From Pseudomonadota bacterium (GTDB lineage Bacteria; Pseudomonadota; Gammaproteobacteria; Steroidobacterales; Steroidobacteraceae): 6,064 nucleotides of DNA. The position numbers and the translations under genes were made by a program. Below the pieces are notes generated by a model that searched no databases, had not been told where the DNA came from, and worked only from the letters and a program-made list of their open reading frames with translations. Positions 1 through 6,064 of the stretch are shown piece by piece; the stretch's first letter is position 1, and each line of letters opens with the position of its first letter. Location: contig JAKAFQ010000273.1 in assembly GCA_021817875.1 (NCBI GenBank), positions 1 through 6,064 of the forward strand, given 5' to 3'.

Positions 1-1
1 C

Positions 2-3000
2 ATCACCCACAAGGGCAAGCTTTTCCTGTTCGACGAGCCCACGACGGGGCTGCATTTCCAGGACGTGGCGCGGCTGCTGCTGGCGTTTCGCAAGCTTCTC
101 GCCGCCGGCCACTCGCTGCTGGTCATCGAGCACAACCTCGATGTGATCCGCGCCTGCGACTGGGTCATCGACCTCGGCCCCGAAGGCGGCGAGCGGGGTG
201 GCGGGATCGTCTGCGCCGGCACGCCGGCACAGGTGCGTCGCCATCCGGACTCACACACCGGCAGGGCGCTCCTCGATTACGAACGGGCGCTGTCCGGCGG
301 AAACGCTGCGGCGCCGCCGGCCACGGCCGCTGAAGTCGCCGAGCCCCGAAACCGCTACGCCAGCGACACTCATGGCGTGCGCGATGCGATCGTCGTGCAT
401 CACGCCCGGGAACACAACCTCAAGAACATCGACGTGCAGATCCCGAGAAACCGCTTCACCGTCGTCACCGGCGTGTCGGGCTCTGGCAAGTCGACCCTTG
501 CGTTCGACATCCTGTTCAATGAGGGCCAGCGGCGGTATCTCGAGTCGCTGAACGCCTATGCGCGCCAGTTCGTGCAGCCGGCCGCGCGACCCGATGTGGA
601 TGCGATCTTCGGCATACCGCCGACGGTCGCGATCGAGCAGCGCACCAGCCGCGGCGGACGCAAGAGCACGGTGGCGACACTGACAGAGATCTACCACTTC
701 CTGCGGCTGCTGTACGTGAAGCTCGGGGTCCAATACTGTCCCGACTGCGACGTCGCGATCGAGCCGCAGAGCGCCGGATCCATCGCGGCGCGTCTGCTGC
801 GCGAGTACAAGGGTCGGCGCATCTCGCTGCTCGCGCCGCTGGTGGTGGCACGCAAGGGCTACTACACCGACCTCGCCAAGTGGGCGGGCAAGAAGGGCTT
901 CAGGACCCTGCGCGTGGACGGCATCGGCGTTCCGACCGCACAGTGGCCGCGGCTCTCACGCTTCAAGGAGCACACGATCGAGCTGCCCGTGGCCGAGATC
1001 GAGATCGGCGCCCGGACCGACCTCGATCTGCACCAGGGGCTGGGGCGCGCGCTCGATTTCGGCAAGGGCCTGGTTCACGTGCTGGGGCCCGGCTCCGCGG
1101 GCGTCACGGTGTTTTCCACCAAGCGGGCATGCCCGTCCTGCGGCCACAGCTTTGCCGAGCCCGACCCGCGGCTTTTCTCCTTCAATTCGAAGCACGGCTG
1201 GTGCGCCAGCTGCTACGGCACCGGCCTCGCCATGAACGGGTTCGACGCGCAGCAGACCGGCGAGGAGCATTGGTGGAACGAGTGGTACGAAGGCGAGCCG
1301 GCGCCGTGTCCGGCCTGCCAGGGGAAGCGACTGAACCCCGTGGCGCTCAATGTCCGCTTCCGCAACCGGTCCATCGCGGACCTCACGACAGAACCGGTGG
1401 CGCACGCCGCGCGCTGGCTCGCTCGGCTGAAGCTCTCTGCCCGCGAACAGCAGATCGCGCGCGACCTGATGGCGGAAATCCGCGCGCGCCTCGCCTTTCT
1501 CGAGCGCGTCGGACTCGGATATCTGCAGCTCGATCGCTCCGCACCGACGCTCTCGGGCGGGGAGGCCCAGCGGATCCGGCTCGCCGCCCAGCTCGGCTCG
1601 AACCTGCAGGGCGTGTGCTACGTGCTCGATGAGCCGACCATCGGACTGCACCCGCGCGACAACCAGATCCTGCTCGACGCTCTGGCCGAGCTCTCCCGTC
1701 ATCGCAACACGCTGGTGGTGGTCGAGCACGACGAGGAGACCATACGCCGCGCCGATCACGTCATCGATCTCGGGCCCGGCGCAGGCGTACTCGGCGGCGA
1801 AGTGGTGGGCGCCGGCACGGTGAACGATCTGATCCGCAACCGACACTCGACCACCGGACGCTTCCTGCGCGATCCGCTGCGCCATCCCACCGAGCCACGG
1901 CGTCCGGTGAACGGACGGACGGCGCATCTGACGCTGGAGGGTGTCTCTCTGCACAATGTGCGGGCCAATGTGCGTATTCCCCTCGGCCGCCTGGTGGTCG
2001 TCACGGGGGTTTCGGGCTCGGGAAAATCGACGGTCGCCCGCGACGTGCTCTACACCAACCTGCGCCGCATGCTGGCATCCGCCCGCAACGAGGCCGGCGA
2101 CACCGCCTCCGCCCGCAAGATCGCTGCCGCTCCCAGGCGCGTTCGGGCCGCGGACGGCGAGCTGACCGGCTGCCGCGCGGTGCGCGGACTCGATCAGCTC
2201 CATCGCGTGCTGGAAGTCGATCAGACACCCATCGGCAAGACGCCGCGCTCCTGCCCGGCGACCTATATCGGGTTCTGGGACGACATCCGCCGGATCTTCG
2301 CAGCCACCAGCGAGGCGCGCCTGCGCGGCTACGGCGCCAGCCGCTTTTCGTTCAACACCGCCGGCGGCCGCTGCGAGGCCTGCGAGGGCCAGGGCGTGCG
2401 CACCATCGAAATGAGCTTCCTGCCCGACGTGAAGGTGTTGTGTGACGTCTGCAGCGGCCGGCGGTTCAATTCCGAGACGCTTTCGGTGCCGTGGAGGGAC
2501 AGGAACATCGGGGACGTCCTGGCGATGAACGTCGATGAGGCCGTGGAGTTCTTTCAGGCACACTCGCGCATCCATCACGCACTGAAGCTCCTGCAGGACG
2601 TCGGGCTCGGCTACCTCACCCTGGGCCAGCAGAGCCCGACGCTCTCCGGCGGGGAGGCGCAGCGGATCAAACTGGTCACGGAACTCGCCAAGGTCACCGG
2701 CAGCGCTCCGCGCCGCGCAGCCGCCGCAACGCGACAACCGCTGCCGCGGCATACCCTGTACGTGCTCGACGAGCCCACGGTGGGACTGCACATGGCCGAC
2801 GTGGAGAAGCTGATTCACGTGCTGCACCGGCTGGTCGACGCCGGCAATACGGCGGTGGTGGTCGAGCACAACCTCGACGTGATGGCCGAGGCCGATTGGA
2901 TCGTGGACATGGGCCCGGAGGCCGGCGAGCGCGGTGGACGCATCGTGGCGCAGGGCGCCCCAGCGGACGTGGCGCGCCGCGCGAAACAGTCGCACACCGG

Positions 3001-3049
3001 CCGGGTGCTGCGGGATTTCCTCGGGCAGCGCCAGGGCAGCCGCCCATGA
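2..3049 (+). CDS. uvrA: Tandem (fused) UvrA excinuclease subunit, 5'-truncated by the window edge
   Basis: UvrA is the ATP-dependent damage-recognition subunit of nucleotide excision repair. The frame is open at the left edge (1,015 residues visible, numbered from nt 2), and the in-frame GTG at 65 lies inside Walker B/D-loop sequence, so it is not the start. Residues 1-~95 end one UvrA unit: Walker B LFLFDEP then TTGLH, H-loop His44 (IEHNLDV), and DLGPEGG. After a linker (~96-127) a complete second unit follows. ABC-I has Walker [10 protein letters not shown] (157-165), a region resembling the UvrB-binding domain (~235-340), Zn-type CPSC/CASC (377-404), CPACQGKRL (436), signature [11 protein letters not shown] (517), Walker B Asp543 and H-loop His576. 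ABC-II has Walker A (669), [11 protein letters not shown], zinc module CEAC/CDVC (791, 817), signature [11 protein letters not shown] (881), LDEPTVGLH (Asp923) and His956. Oddities: no insertion domain and a ~15-residue Ala/Arg-rich insert (nt 2693-2752). Fused tandem UvrAs are known in proteobacteria; their exact role is less clear than that of classical UvrA, and a separate uvrA may exist. Confidence 0.95.
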   Translation: MTHKGKLFLFDEPTTGLHFQDVARLLLAFRKLLAAGHSLLVIEHNLDVIRACDWVIDLGPEGGERGGGIVCAGTPAQVRRHPDSHTGRALLDYERALSGGNAAAPPATAAEVAEPRNRYASDTHGVRDAIVVHHAREHNLKNIDVQIPRNRFTVVTGVSGSGKSTLAFDILFNEGQRRYLESLNAYARQFVQPAARPDVDAIFGIPPTVAIEQRTSRGGRKSTVATLTEIYHFLRLLYVKLGVQYCPDCDVAIEPQSAGSIAARLLREYKGRRISLLAPLVVARKGYYTDLAKWAGKKGFRTLRVDGIGVPTAQWPRLSRFKEHTIELPVAEIEIGARTDLDLHQGLGRALDFGKGLVHVLGPGSAGVTVFSTKRACPSCGHSFAEPDPRLFSFNSKHGWCASCYGTGLAMNGFDAQQTGEEHWWNEWYEGEPAPCPACQGKRLNPVALNVRFRNRSIADLTTEPVAHAARWLARLKLSAREQQIARDLMAEIRARLAFLERVGLGYLQLDRSAPTLSGGEAQRIRLAAQLGSNLQGVCYVLDEPTIGLHPRDNQILLDALAELSRHRNTLVVVEHDEETIRRADHVIDLGPGAGVLGGEVVGAGTVNDLIRNRHSTTGRFLRDPLRHPTEPRRPVNGRTAHLTLEGVSLHNVRANVRIPLGRLVVVTGVSGSGKSTVARDVLYTNLRRMLASARNEAGDTASARKIAAAPRRVRAADGELTGCRAVRGLDQLHRVLEVDQTPIGKTPRSCPATYIGFWDDIRRIFAATSEARLRGYGASRFSFNTAGGRCEACEGQGVRTIEMSFLPDVKVLCDVCSGRRFNSETLSVPWRDRNIGDVLAMNVDEAVEFFQAHSRIHHALKLLQDVGLGYLTLGQQSPTLSGGEAQRIKLVTELAKVTGSAPRRAAAATRQPLPRHTLYVLDEPTVGLHMADVEKLIHVLHRLVDAGNTAVVVEHNLDVMAEADWIVDMGPEAGERGGRIVAQGAPADVARRAKQSHTGRVLRDFLGQRQGSRP

Positions 3050-3071
3050 GGAGCCCGCGGCCGTTCGGGTG

Positions 3072-3077
3072 TAGAGT
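3072..3077 (+). promoter_or_regulatory. Possible -10 element for the Cys-rich gene
   Basis: TAGAGT matches the sigma-70 -10 consensus at 4 of 6 positions and lies about 41 nt before the ATG at 3119. No recognisable -35 hexamer sits 16-18 nt upstream, where the sequence runs over the UvrA stop codon. The 69-nt gap after uvrA leaves room for a separate promoter, but readthrough from uvrA is equally possible. This is a weak call made by eye. Confidence 0.22.
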
Positions 3078-3090
3078 GCGCGGCGCGCAC
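3076..3090. repeat. Perfect 6-bp inverted repeat (GTGCGC-ggc-GCGCAC)
   Basis: The arms GTGCGC (3076-3081) and GCGCAC (3085-3090) are exact reverse complements around a 3-nt loop, between the UvrA stop and the next gene's Shine-Dalgarno. The left arm touches the candidate -10 at 3072-3077. It could be a small RNA hairpin in the leader, an operator-like site, or chance in GC-rich DNA. No T-run follows, so it is not a classical intrinsic terminator. Confidence 0.3.
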
Positions 3091-3103
3091 CCATCGGAAT
3101 GCC

Positions 3104-3109
3104 CGGAGG
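3104..3109 (+). promoter_or_regulatory. Ribosome binding site of the Cys-rich gene
   Basis: CGGAGG lies 9 nt before the ATG at 3119. It is a strong Shine-Dalgarno match and supports that start codon. Confidence 0.75.
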
Positions 3110-3118
3110 CTCCCTGAC

Positions 3119-3421
3119 ATGGCGCACGAACTGGTCTGCTGGAAATGCGGCGCGTCGCTTGCGGCGCTGACGCTGCCGCTGCGTCGCCTGGAAGAATGTC
3201 CGAAATGCCGGGCGGAGCTGCACGTGTGCCGGATGTGCGTCGATTACGACACCCGCCTCGCCAAGCACTGCCGCGAACCGACCGCCGAGGAGGTACGGGA
3301 CAAGGAACACGCCAATTTCTGTGATTTCTTCGCGCCCCGGCCAGCCGCCTACATCGCCCCGAACACCGCCGAGATCGAGCAGGCGCGGGCCGCGCTCGAC
3401 AGGCTGTTCGGCAAGCGGTGA
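3119..3421 (+). CDS. Small Cys-rich, probably zinc-binding protein of unknown function
   Basis: This is a 100-residue protein with eight cysteines: three CxxC pairs (Cys7/Cys10 in CWKC, Cys27/Cys30 in CPKC, Cys37/Cys40 in CRMC) and single Cys51 (KHCREP) and Cys68 (NFCDFF). The paired spacing is typical of zinc ribbons or rubredoxin-like knuckles, so one or two structural zinc sites are likely. The last ~25 residues form a likely helix ([12 protein letters not shown]). No signal peptide or membrane segment is seen, so it is probably cytoplasmic. The ATG at 3119 has a good Shine-Dalgarno. The pattern 'CRMC.DYD…CREP…NFCDFF' recalls small uncharacterised proteins of gammaproteobacteria, from memory and without a search. 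It lies 69 nt after the tandem uvrA on the same strand; co-transcription is possible, but a role in DNA repair would be guesswork. Confidence 0.85.
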   Translation: MAHELVCWKCGASLAALTLPLRRLEECPKCRAELHVCRMCVDYDTRLAKHCREPTAEEVRDKEHANFCDFFAPRPAAYIAPNTAEIEQARAALDRLFGKR

Positions 3422-3431
3422 AAGCGCCGCA

Positions 3432-3444
3432 CCGCCCATGGCGG
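3432..3444. repeat. Short GC hairpin just after the Cys-rich gene
   Basis: CCGCC (3432-3436) and GGCGG (3440-3444) are exact reverse complements around a 3-nt loop, 10 nt past the stop codon. The stem is only 5 bp and no T-run follows. It may add to transcription stopping together with the larger hairpin downstream, or it may be chance. Confidence 0.2.
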
Positions 3445-3484
3445 CCGTGCTCCACCCCGTCTCATCCACCCTGTTCACCTGCGA

Positions 3485-3510
3485 CGCGCCGCGCTGCCAC
3501 ACGCGGCGCG
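3485..3510. terminator. 9-bp perfect hairpin between convergent genes, possible bidirectional terminator
   Basis: CGCGCCGCG (3485-3493) pairs exactly with CGCGGCGCG (3502-3510) around an 8-nt loop. It sits in the 114-nt gap between the 3' ends of the plus-strand Cys-rich gene and the minus-strand EAL gene, where a shared terminator would be expected. Neither strand has a T-run after the stem, so it is not a textbook intrinsic terminator. It could act with Rho or protect 3' ends. The stem is all G/C, so a chance origin in this GC-rich DNA is not excluded. Confidence 0.4.
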
Positions 3511-3535
3511 GGCACGCGGACGCGCACACCAGGGA

Positions 3536-5407
3536 TCAGTGTCCTCGAGCCACCGCCCGAATATCGGCTGGTCCATACACCGCCGCATCCGCGGCGCGCC
3601 GCGTCAGCCAGATCTCGAGGGATTCGGCGTCCATCGGCTCGGCGAACAGATAGCCCTGATACTCGTCGCAACCGGCCTCACGCAGCGCATCGCGCTGTTG
3701 CGCCGTCTCGACACCCTCTGCAACCACCCGCGCACCGAGCCTGTGGCAGATATCGATGATGCTGCTGACGATCACCACGTCCCGCCGGCTCGTGTCGATG
3801 CGCGCAATCAGCGATTTGTCCATTTTGACCGTGGTGAACGGCATGCGCGCCAGCTGTCCCAGGTTGGAATATCCAACGCCGAAATCATCGAGCGTCAGCC
3901 GGACTCCGAGCCGCGCCAGCGCGTTGAGACAATCGAGCGATTCCTCCGGGTTGCGCGTCACCGCGGTTTCCGTTATTTCCAGCTCGAGCAGACCTGGTGG
4001 CACGTCGTAACGCTCCAGAGCGCGCAGAATGCGCTCCCGGGTGCGTCGTGCCGCCAGCTGCACCGGGGAGAGATTGACGGACACCGCGGCAATCGGCTTC
4101 GCATCCCGACGCCACTCGATGATCTGCCGACAGACCGAGTGGGTCACCCACTCGCCGAGCGGCAGGACCAGCCCGGTCTCCTCTGCGATCGGGATGAATT
4201 CCCCGGGCGAGCTCAGGTGTCGCGCCCGATTCGGCCCGCGGATCAACGCCTCTACGCCCGTCACCCTCCCGGACTCGACAGAGATTTTCGGCTGAAAGTG
4301 CAGTCGGAAGGTTCCATGCTCCAACGCATCGCGCAACTCCGCTTCCACATTCACACGACGCAGCGCCGCGCGGCGCATGTGGAGGCCGAAAAACCGGATG
4401 GCCCGCGCACTGTCCCCCTTGGCGTCCCGCAGAGCAACGGCCGCGTTCCGCAGCAGCTCCGCTGCGCTGTTGCCGTCATCCGGAAAGATCGCGATGCCGA
4501 CCCGCACTCGCAGGGACACCAGGTGTCCCCCGATTTCATAGCACCCGGCGAGACATTTGACCAGCCGGGAAGCCTCGCGGGAGATCCGCACCGCCGACAC
4601 GCAGGGCACCAGCACGACGAATCGGTCTTCGCCGGTACGCGCAGTCACGCCCCCACCCGTCACGACACGCTGAAGAGCCGAGGCGACGCGCGCCAGCGCA
4701 GCTTCCCCGATCGCCCGCCCGAAGCAGCCGACGATGTCGTCGATGCCGCAAATGCCCACCGACAGGATCGCCACCCGCAGGCCCGCTTCGCGTGCGTCCG
4801 ACAGCATCGCTTGCAGTTGCGGTTCGATGAACCGCCCGTCGGGCGAGCCGGCCAGCCGATCCGCCGCAGCCGGAACGCGGCGCAAGACCGGCAGCTTCGA
4901 CGCCAGGGTGCGCCGCTGCTCGTCGGCGTGCCGCCCGCTCTCGCCGCCGGATCCGTGCCGCGGTGAACACCTCATTCCTTCCAGTCGCGCGCGATCCTCG
5001 ATCAGTCCCAGCAGCAACTCACTCCGCTCCTGCGCGCCCGCCGACTCCGGTTGTCCGTCTGCCAGCAGGTCGACCAGCGCGGCCGCGTGCCTGAAGACGA
5101 CTGATTCACAGAGGTGGCCCTGCGAGACACCGAGCCAATGCCGCAGGAACTGCGCTTCCGTCGGCGCCAGCGAGCCTGCGCGCAGCGACGGCTCGAGTCG
5201 CTCCGCGGTGCGCAGCACGATCGAGCAGTAGGCGGCCATGCCCGACTCCCGGGCCGCCATCGCCAAACGGCGCAGACCGGCACGAATCGAACCGGTGTCG
5301 GCCACCGGCGCAGCCGTGTCATCCGCATCGCAGATGTCCCTCGAGAGCTCCGCCAGCGCCGTGACCACCTGATTTGCGGGCGAGTGAGCGGCTCCTTCCT
5401 GGGTCAC
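3536..5407 (-). CDS. Degenerate-GGDEF/EAL protein, probable cyclic-di-GMP phosphodiesterase
   Basis: The protein has 623 residues from the chosen GTG at 5407. EAL domains hydrolyse cyclic-di-GMP to pGpG and so lower the signal that promotes biofilm and sessile growth. Residues 1-~145 are largely helical, with no membrane segment or signal peptide; they faintly recall the Hpt-like helical repeats of ChpA/FimL proteins (tentative). The GGDEF-like domain (~195-345) is degenerate: GGDEF reads GEDRF (259-263), and where active cyclases have DxD…FK..ND the sequence is LSVGICGIDDIVG, so metal- and GTP-binding residues are lost. The EAL domain (~352-605) looks intact: Glu386 (EALIRG), Asn445 (NLSPVQL), the Glu of ELEITET (~477), Asp507-Asp508 (DDFGVGYSNL), Lys528 (VKMDKS), Glu564 (AEGVET) and Gln584 (QGYLF). 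The open frame extends to 5575, but its first 56 codons are Arg-rich and overlap the upstream ORF. GTG at 5407 has GGGAG 8 nt upstream and overlaps the preceding TGA, so coupling with that ORF is likely. Confidence 0.92.
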   Translation of the reverse strand: MTQEGAAHSPANQVVTALAELSRDICDADDTAAPVADTGSIRAGLRRLAMAARESGMAAYCSIVLRTAERLEPSLRAGSLAPTEAQFLRHWLGVSQGHLCESVVFRHAAALVDLLADGQPESAGAQERSELLLGLIEDRARLEGMRCSPRHGSGGESGRHADEQRRTLASKLPVLRRVPAAADRLAGSPDGRFIEPQLQAMLSDAREAGLRVAILSVGICGIDDIVGCFGRAIGEAALARVASALQRVVTGGGVTARTGEDRFVVLVPCVSAVRISREASRLVKCLAGCYEIGGHLVSLRVRVGIAIFPDDGNSAAELLRNAAVALRDAKGDSARAIRFFGLHMRRAALRRVNVEAELRDALEHGTFRLHFQPKISVESGRVTGVEALIRGPNRARHLSSPGEFIPIAEETGLVLPLGEWVTHSVCRQIIEWRRDAKPIAAVSVNLSPVQLAARRTRERILRALERYDVPPGLLELEITETAVTRNPEESLDCLNALARLGVRLTLDDFGVGYSNLGQLARMPFTTVKMDKSLIARIDTSRRDVVIVSSIIDICHRLGARVVAEGVETAQQRDALREAGCDEYQGYLFAEPMDAESLEIWLTRRAADAAVYGPADIRAVARGH

Positions 5408-5760
5408 GCGCACTTCTCCCAGCCGTGTCCGGCCGTCGACACGAATGTGAGCGACTGCCGTATGTTGCCGATTTCGTCGTATTCCCTGAGCTCGATCACG
5501 GGCTTGCCGCGCTCCCGTGACAATTCGAGAGAGAAGGTGCATTCGAAGAACCAGATTCTGACGTCGTCGCTCCACGACCGCCAGATGCAGTGCCGTCGCT
5601 CGATGCTGCGACTCAGCAGCCGAAGACGCGATGGCAGAAGGGCCGTCGATGTCACTGGGGCGGCGCCGGCTGGAATGAGCCTCGTCGATCCGATCAATGA
5701 ATCGACGAGATCACCCACACGGCATGGATGTTGTATCGCTTGCAGTCTTTGAGTATCCAC
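5404..5760 (-). CDS. Unrecognised small protein, translationally coupled to the EAL gene
   Basis: The frame gives at most 118 residues from GTG at 5760, and I do not recognise its family. The C-terminal two-thirds look like a genuine soluble fold: a Trp/Phe-rich segment (IWRSWSDDVRIWFFECTF), then alternating strands (KPVIELREYDEIGNI, QSLTFVSTAGHGWEKC). No signal peptide or membrane segment is evident. The TGA stop overlaps the GTG of the EAL gene by 4 nt (GTGA), the classic layout of translational coupling and the main reason to accept it as a gene. The start is uncertain: there is no in-frame ATG, GTG 5760 has only a weak AGG 11 nt upstream, and GTG at 5718 or 5655 lacks a Shine-Dalgarno. 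The first ~20 codons use AT-ending and rare codons (AGA, ATA, CAA) unlike the rest, so the real start may be internal. A partner or regulator of the EAL protein is conceivable from context only. Confidence 0.6.
   Translation of the reverse strand: MDTQRLQAIQHPCRVGDLVDSLIGSTRLIPAGAAPVTSTALLPSRLRLLSRSIERRHCIWRSWSDDVRIWFFECTFSLELSRERGKPVIELREYDEIGNIRQSLTFVSTAGHGWEKCA
5416..5420 (-). promoter_or_regulatory. Ribosome binding site that fixes the EAL gene start
   Basis: GGGAG on the minus strand lies 8 nt before the GTG at 5407, inside the last codons of the upstream ORF. Together with the GTGA stop/start overlap (5404-5407) it favours this start over the longer open frame reaching 5575. Confidence 0.6.
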
Positions 5761-5936
5761 GATGGCTGGTACCTGAGCCGGTCCGAACCGGGATCGTCCG
5801 GTACGGGAGGTCGGAGGGCATGGTCTGGGCCCAGGGGAATTCGGCCGCGGGGAAGGGGCGGTGACGGGCGTGCGTCGAATGCGTCCGCGGCGGTCGCACG
5901 GGAGCGAGGTGCGTCAGCGTCGGCTACATTTGCATC
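5761..5936. other. Noncoding gap upstream of the minus-strand pair
   Basis: No convincing gene was found on either strand; short open frames here are Arg/Gly-rich and lack support. It should hold the promoter of the minus-strand EAL pair, but I could not pick out a convincing -35/-10. It contains a small dyad, CCGGT (5778-5782) with ACCGG (5787-5791) around 4 nt, and several copies of GCGTC between 5870 and 5921, all possibly chance. Confidence 0.4.
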
Positions 5937-6062
5937 TCAGTGGCGTTTCCGATGGGAGGCGTGAGGGCGCTCACAATTCCGCGCATCCGGCCGACCAGTC
6001 GGATCACTCGGATCGCTGCCCAGATGATTGATGGACTCCACGGCGGTGAGCAGCGATTCGGC
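5937..6062 (-). CDS. Possible C-terminal end of a gene entering from the right edge
   Basis: On the minus strand one frame is open from the window edge for 41 codons to a TGA at 5937-5939. It begins AESLLTAVESINHLG, which reads like an amphipathic helix of a real protein, and is followed by a polar, disordered-looking Asp/Pro/Arg/His tail. The first 16 or so codons end mostly in G or C, as the neighbouring genes do; the tail less so. No family can be named from so short a piece. A competing frame on the plus strand (ATG at 5952, open to the edge) has no clear ribosome site and is less convincing. If real, this gene is on the same strand as the EAL pair and lies about 180 nt upstream of it. 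Confidence 0.35.
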   Translation of the reverse strand, partial: AESLLTAVESINHLGSDPSDPTGRPDARNCERPHASHRKRH

Positions 6063-6064
6063 GA

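Noticed and set aside
65..67. GTG at 65 as a UvrA start codon
   Set aside because: The frame stays open to the left edge, and the preceding residues encode the Walker B/D-loop (DEPTTGLH), so the start lies outside the window.
737..748. Extra CPDC motif in the second UvrA unit as a novel metal site
   Set aside because: Many UvrA proteins have a cysteine pair at this position in the UvrB-binding region, so it is not unusual.
956..3529. Long minus-strand open frame (857 codons) opposite uvrA
   Set aside because: It is the antisense shadow of a high-GC gene: His/Arg/Gly/Ala-rich with no recognisable domain, while the plus strand carries unmistakable UvrA motifs throughout. It also covers the whole of the Cys-rich gene.
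3539..4966. Plus-strand open frame (475 codons) opposite the EAL gene
   Set aside because: It is an antisense shadow rich in Arg, His and Gln with no domain; the opposite strand carries all the EAL motifs.
5408..5575. 56-codon N-terminal extension of the EAL gene
   Set aside because: The extension is Arg-rich with no conserved features, and it overlaps the upstream ORF. The GTG at 5407 has a Shine-Dalgarno and a GTGA stop/start overlap.
5778..5791. CCGGT/ACCGG dyad as a terminator
   Set aside because: It has only a 5-bp stem and no T-run on either strand, and it lies just upstream of a minus-strand ORF rather than after a gene.
5870..5921. Clustered GCGTC/TGCGTC pentamers and hexamers as possible regulator sites
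   Set aside because: The copies are short and irregularly spaced (5871, 5880, 5910, 5916), within what chance could give in GC-rich DNA.
5728..5964. Plus-strand 78-codon frame near the right end
   Set aside because: It is Arg/Gly/Ser-rich and low complexity, has no ribosome site, and overlaps the small minus-strand ORF.

Overview
The window is GC-rich (about two-thirds G+C by eye) with dense protein-coding DNA, and looks like the chromosome of a high-GC proteobacterium. A gammaproteobacterium is my best guess, from the fused tandem UvrA, the small 'CRMC…NFCDFF' Cys-rich protein and a composite GGDEF-EAL protein. This placement is inference. I see no phage, transposon, CRISPR, tRNA or rRNA signal.

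Layout. (1) Positions 2-3049, plus strand: the 3' two-thirds or so of a tandem (double) UvrA gene that begins outside the window. The window opens in the last ATPase motifs of the first UvrA unit and then carries a complete second unit with two ABC ATPase modules and zinc modules. The second unit is compact because the long insertion domain of canonical UvrA is missing. (2) Positions 3119-3421, plus strand: a 100-residue Cys-rich, probably zinc-binding protein of unknown function, with a good Shine-Dalgarno. (3) Positions 3422-3535: a short convergent intergenic gap with a 9-bp GC hairpin. (4) Positions 3536-5407, minus strand: a GGDEF-EAL protein whose GGDEF half is degenerate at every signature position I can align and whose EAL half keeps all the catalytic residues, so probably a cyclic-di-GMP phosphodiesterase. 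(5) Positions 5404-5760, minus strand: an unrecognised small ORF whose TGA overlaps the GTG start of the EAL gene (GTGA). This overlap fixes the EAL start 56 codons inside the longest open frame and suggests a translationally coupled two-gene operon. (6) Positions 5761-5936: no gene seen. (7) Positions 5937-6062, minus strand: a possible C-terminal tail of another gene running in from the right edge.

The plus-strand genes concern DNA damage recognition plus an unknown metal-binding protein. The minus-strand pair concerns cyclic-di-GMP turnover. Nothing visible links the two groups functionally. I do not see a clearly new system. The best leads are the coupled unknown ORF before the EAL protein and the architecture of the second UvrA unit.
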